Origin: an uncultured Acidobacteriota bacterium
GTDB taxonomy: Bacteria; Acidobacteriota; Vicinamibacteria; Fen-336
Length of the DNA: 64,000 nt
Direction of reading: 5' to 3'
Assembly: GCA_902826455.1 (NCBI GenBank)
Contig: CADEEV010000004.1
Span: forward strand, 1-64,000
Positions 62,216-64,000 of the stretch are shown in pieces. How positions within the stretch are numbered: the stretch's first letter is position 1; each line of letters begins with the position of its first letter. Below the pieces are notes generated by a model. It saw only the letters and a program-made list of their open reading frames with translations, made no database searches and was not told the DNA's origin. A program made the position numbers and the translations under genes.

Positions 62216-63064
62216 ATGCGTCTTGCATTCGTCGTCGCCGCAGCCCTGGCTCTCGCGGGAGCCGCCGGCGCCCAGGACGGACCACCGCCCCACGGACCGG
62301 GCGGCGGGCCGCCCGATCCCCTGATGATGGTGGGCGTCGAGGACGGCTTCGAGCGGGCCGTCGTGAAGGGCCAGCCGTACCAGGCCGAGGCCGTCACCGA
62401 GATCGTGCACCACCTGGCCGACGGCAATACCATCCAGCGCAAGCTCACGTCGCAGGTGTACCGCGACGGCGACGGCCGCACCCGGCGCGAGTCCTCCTTC
62501 GCCGGCCTCGGCCCCTTCGCCCCGGCCGAGGGCCGGGCGCCCAACGTCTTCATCTCAGACCCCGCCGCCGGCGTCGCCTACGTGCTCGACGCCGACACGA
62601 AGACCGCCCGCAAGCTGCCGCGGCCACCCGACTTCGACGGCAAGGGCGGCAAGGACGGCCGTCACGACCGCGTGTTCTTCCACGCGCCCGGCCCCGGCGG
62701 CATGCCCGAGGGCAAGGGCATCGAGCGCGTCTTCAAGAAGCGGCTGCCCGAGCCCACCAAGGAGCCCCTTGGAACCCAGACGATCGAGGGCGTCGAGGCC
62801 GAGGGCACGCGCACCACGATCACGATCCCCGCCGGCGACATCGGGAACGAGAAGCCCATCCAGATGGTCAGCGAACGCTGGTACTCGAACGAGCTCAAGG
62901 CCGTCGTGCTGAGCAAGCACAACGACCCGCGCATGGGCGAGACGACGTATCGCCTCACCAACATCAACCGGGGCGAGCCCGACCGGTCGCTGTTCGAGGT
63001 TCCCTCGGACTACGCGGTGAAGGACGTGCCGACGCGAGGTCGATCCAAGGCCCCGCAGCTGTGA
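62216..63064 (+). CDS. Exported protein of the ECF operon
   Basis: A 282-residue secreted protein (signal MRLAFVVAAALALAGAAGA). The ATG at 62216 is preferred to 62201 because GGAGGA lies 3 nt before it and the signal peptide begins there. The mature chain contains VTEIVHHLADGNTIQRKLTS followed by VYRDGDGRTRRESSF, a pattern I associate with secreted proteins of acidobacterial ECF loci. The function is not known. A Gly/Pro-rich stretch follows the signal. It overlaps the next gene by GTGA. Confidence 0.75.
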   Translation: MRLAFVVAAALALAGAAGAQDGPPPHGPGGGPPDPLMMVGVEDGFERAVVKGQPYQAEAVTEIVHHLADGNTIQRKLTSQVYRDGDGRTRRESSFAGLGPFAPAEGRAPNVFISDPAAGVAYVLDADTKTARKLPRPPDFDGKGGKDGRHDRVFFHAPGPGGMPEGKGIERVFKKRLPEPTKEPLGTQTIEGVEAEGTRTTITIPAGDIGNEKPIQMVSERWYSNELKAVVLSKHNDPRMGETTYRLTNINRGEPDRSLFEVPSDYAVKDVPTRGRSKAPQL

Positions 63065-63648
63065 CATCGACCTTCGCCGCCTTCGGCCTCATCCTCGGCC
63101 TGTCGGCCGCCGGCGCCACGGCGTCGGTGCCGGACGTGGTCGGACGCTGGGTGATCGAGCCCGGAGCGAGCGACGAGGGGGGAAGGCGACCCGAGCCGGG
63201 CGGCGCGGCACCGGCGCGCATCGGAGGCACGCCGCCCGGCGCCTTTCCCGAAGAGGTCCAGCCCGCGGGCGCGTTGCCCGCGGGCGGCGCGAGCGGCAGG
63301 CGTGGCGGCAACCCGGCCGCAGCCTTCGCGGAGTTCAACTCGAATCCCGAAGAGCTCGTCTTCGATCGGGATCCCGACGGCACGCTCACGCTCGACGCCG
63401 GCGACGGCGTCTCCAGGCTCTACCTCGACGGCCGGCGCTTCAAGCGCGCCAACGGCTTGCTGGAGACGACGGTGCGGATCAAGGAGGGGGCCCTGGTCCT
63501 CGACTCCCAGCCGAGCGGGGGCGGCGTGCGCGTGACGATCGCCTACGGCCTCGACGCCCAGGGACACCTGCTCGTCGACGCGACGCTCAAGGCGCCGCAG
63601 GGCAAGCCGGTCGTGAAGCGCCGGGTCTACACGCGCGCCGCGCGCTAG
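63061..63648 (+). CDS. Small exported protein of the ECF operon
   Basis: A 195-residue protein starting at GTG 63061, within the stop of the preceding gene (GTGA). The N-terminus MTSTFAAFGLILGLSAAGATASVPD is a signal peptide. The chain has WVIEPGASDEGG (an early strand), a low-complexity Gly/Pro/Ala middle (~40-80), and a late beta-rich half (LTLDAGDGVSRLYLDGRRFK, VRVTIAYGLDAQGHLLVDATL). I do not recognise it. Co-expression with the ECF factor is implied by overlap. Confidence 0.72.
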   Translation: MTSTFAAFGLILGLSAAGATASVPDVVGRWVIEPGASDEGGRRPEPGGAAPARIGGTPPGAFPEEVQPAGALPAGGASGRRGGNPAAAFAEFNSNPEELVFDRDPDGTLTLDAGDGVSRLYLDGRRFKRANGLLETTVRIKEGALVLDSQPSGGGVRVTIAYGLDAQGHLLVDATLKAPQGKPVVKRRVYTRAAR

Positions 63649-63651
63649 AAT
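63646..63651 (+). promoter_or_regulatory. -10 element for clpS (leaderless type)
   Basis: TAGAAT, whose TAG is also the stop codon of the preceding gene, lies 6 nt before the ATG at 63658. No Shine-Dalgarno fits the CCCCC gap. Confidence 0.5.
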
Positions 63652-63657
63652 TCCCCC

Positions 63658-63972
63658 ATGGCGGACACGGAGAAGGAAGCCGGCGGCGCCCTCGCCGAGA
63701 AGACGCGGCCCAGGACCGAGAAGCCGCGCCAGTACGCGGTCGTGCTCCACAACGACGACTACACGACCATGCAGTTCGTGGTCGACGTGCTCGAGGGCAT
63801 CTTCCACAAGTCCCCCGCCGAGGCGCACCGGATCATGATGCACGTCCACACGCGCGGCCACGGCGTCTGCGGCCTCTACACCCACGACGTGGCGGAGACG
63901 AAGGTCGCCCAGGTCCAGGATCGGGCCCGGCGCGAGGGCTTTCCGTTGAGGGCGAGCGTCGAGGACGTCTAG
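63658..63972 (+). CDS. clpS: ClpS, adaptor of ClpA/ClpP protease
   Basis: A 104-residue protein. The ClpS core reads YAVVLHNDDYTTMQFVVDVL (N-degron pocket with NDD and TM), then IMMHVHTRGHGVCGLYTHDVAETK, and the C-terminal strand RREGFPLRASVED. The first ~28 residues are a charged flexible tail, as usual. It brings N-end rule substrates to ClpAP, and clpA commonly lies directly downstream; here the window ends first. TAGAAT 6 nt upstream and no Shine-Dalgarno. Confidence 0.96.
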   Translation: MADTEKEAGGALAEKTRPRTEKPRQYAVVLHNDDYTTMQFVVDVLEGIFHKSPAEAHRIMMHVHTRGHGVCGLYTHDVAETKVAQVQDRARREGFPLRASVEDV

Positions 63973-64000
63973 GGGACCGGGCCCGGGGCCCCGACGTGCT

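Noticed and set aside
63973-64000. GC-rich palindrome after clpS as a terminator
   Set aside because: A GGGGCCCC core is present, but there is no T-run and the window ends before it can be judged.

Overview
The window is GC-rich (about 70% in most genes) and tightly packed, with 45 protein genes that I can support, many joined by 1-11 bp overlaps. Most genes give a consistent bacterial picture. Clues to identity are an 803-residue orphan permease of the ADOP (acidobacterial duplicated orphan permease) type, PknB-like Ser/Thr kinases with multi-pass or TPR tails, a CRTAC1-like FG-GAP protein beside an NtrC-type regulator, and an ECF sigma locus with small secreted partners. Together they suggest a high-GC member of Acidobacteriota; this is inference, since no rRNA or other marker is present. 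No rRNA, tRNA, CRISPR array, transposase or prophage gene was seen.

Layout. 1-1799: a nuclease-helicase (DUF2075/Schlafen-3-like) with a frameshift, lower in GC than its neighbours. 1887-4474 (-): luciferase-like flavin monooxygenase followed by an SGNH hydrolase-cyclase fusion. 4569-16104 (+): the standout locus, in which a cNMP-binding patatin phospholipase, a 2787-residue highly reducing type I polyketide synthase ending in a PlsC-type lysophospholipid acyltransferase, and a FAD-dependent oxidoreductase are translationally packed. 16101-18637 (-): a GMC oxidoreductase with a ferredoxin-like Cys cluster and a secreted protein. 18849-20680 (+): a low-GC two-gene cassette (alpha/beta hydrolase plus an unrecognised helical protein) behind a promoter region full of inverted repeats. 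20677-23099: small membrane/beta proteins and an M20 peptidase. 23096-26512 (-): RecB-like nuclease/DEDD exonuclease/UPF1-type helicase fusion. 26558-32150 (-): kinase-HEAT-acid phosphatase-amidohydrolase operon. 32202-34229 (+): MFS-HEAT fusion. 34223-41811 (-): glutathione peroxidase, TPR protein, ATP-dependent DNA ligase, two MacB/FtsX permeases and a MacA-like adaptor. 41879-43174 (-): FMO-like monooxygenase. 43270-47641 (+): LytS/LytTR two-component pair and the ADOP permease. 47649-54308: two V4R-like paralogues, kinase-TPR protein, MsrA, PurD-like ATP-grasp protein, secreted beta protein and a cold-shock gene with terminator. 54378-61061 (-): hybrid histidine kinase, then CRTAC1-like protein, sigma54 activator (with GAFPGA instead of GAFTGA) and sensor kinase. 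61149-63648 (+): ECF sigma operon. 63658-63972 (+): ClpS.

How it works together. The patatin-PKS-oxidoreductase unit reads as a lipid-making machine. The PKS would build a reduced, methyl-branched acyl chain and its terminal PlsC domain would place it on a lyso-lipid; the upstream phospholipase could supply that acceptor. A second cross-cutting pattern is transcriptional: at least eleven transcription-unit heads have a TANNNT-like -10 hexamer 6-10 nt before the start codon and no Shine-Dalgarno, which implies frequent leaderless mRNAs, while genes inside operons are coupled by ATGA/GTGA overlaps. Several convergent pairs share a CTAG or CTAA stop palindrome.
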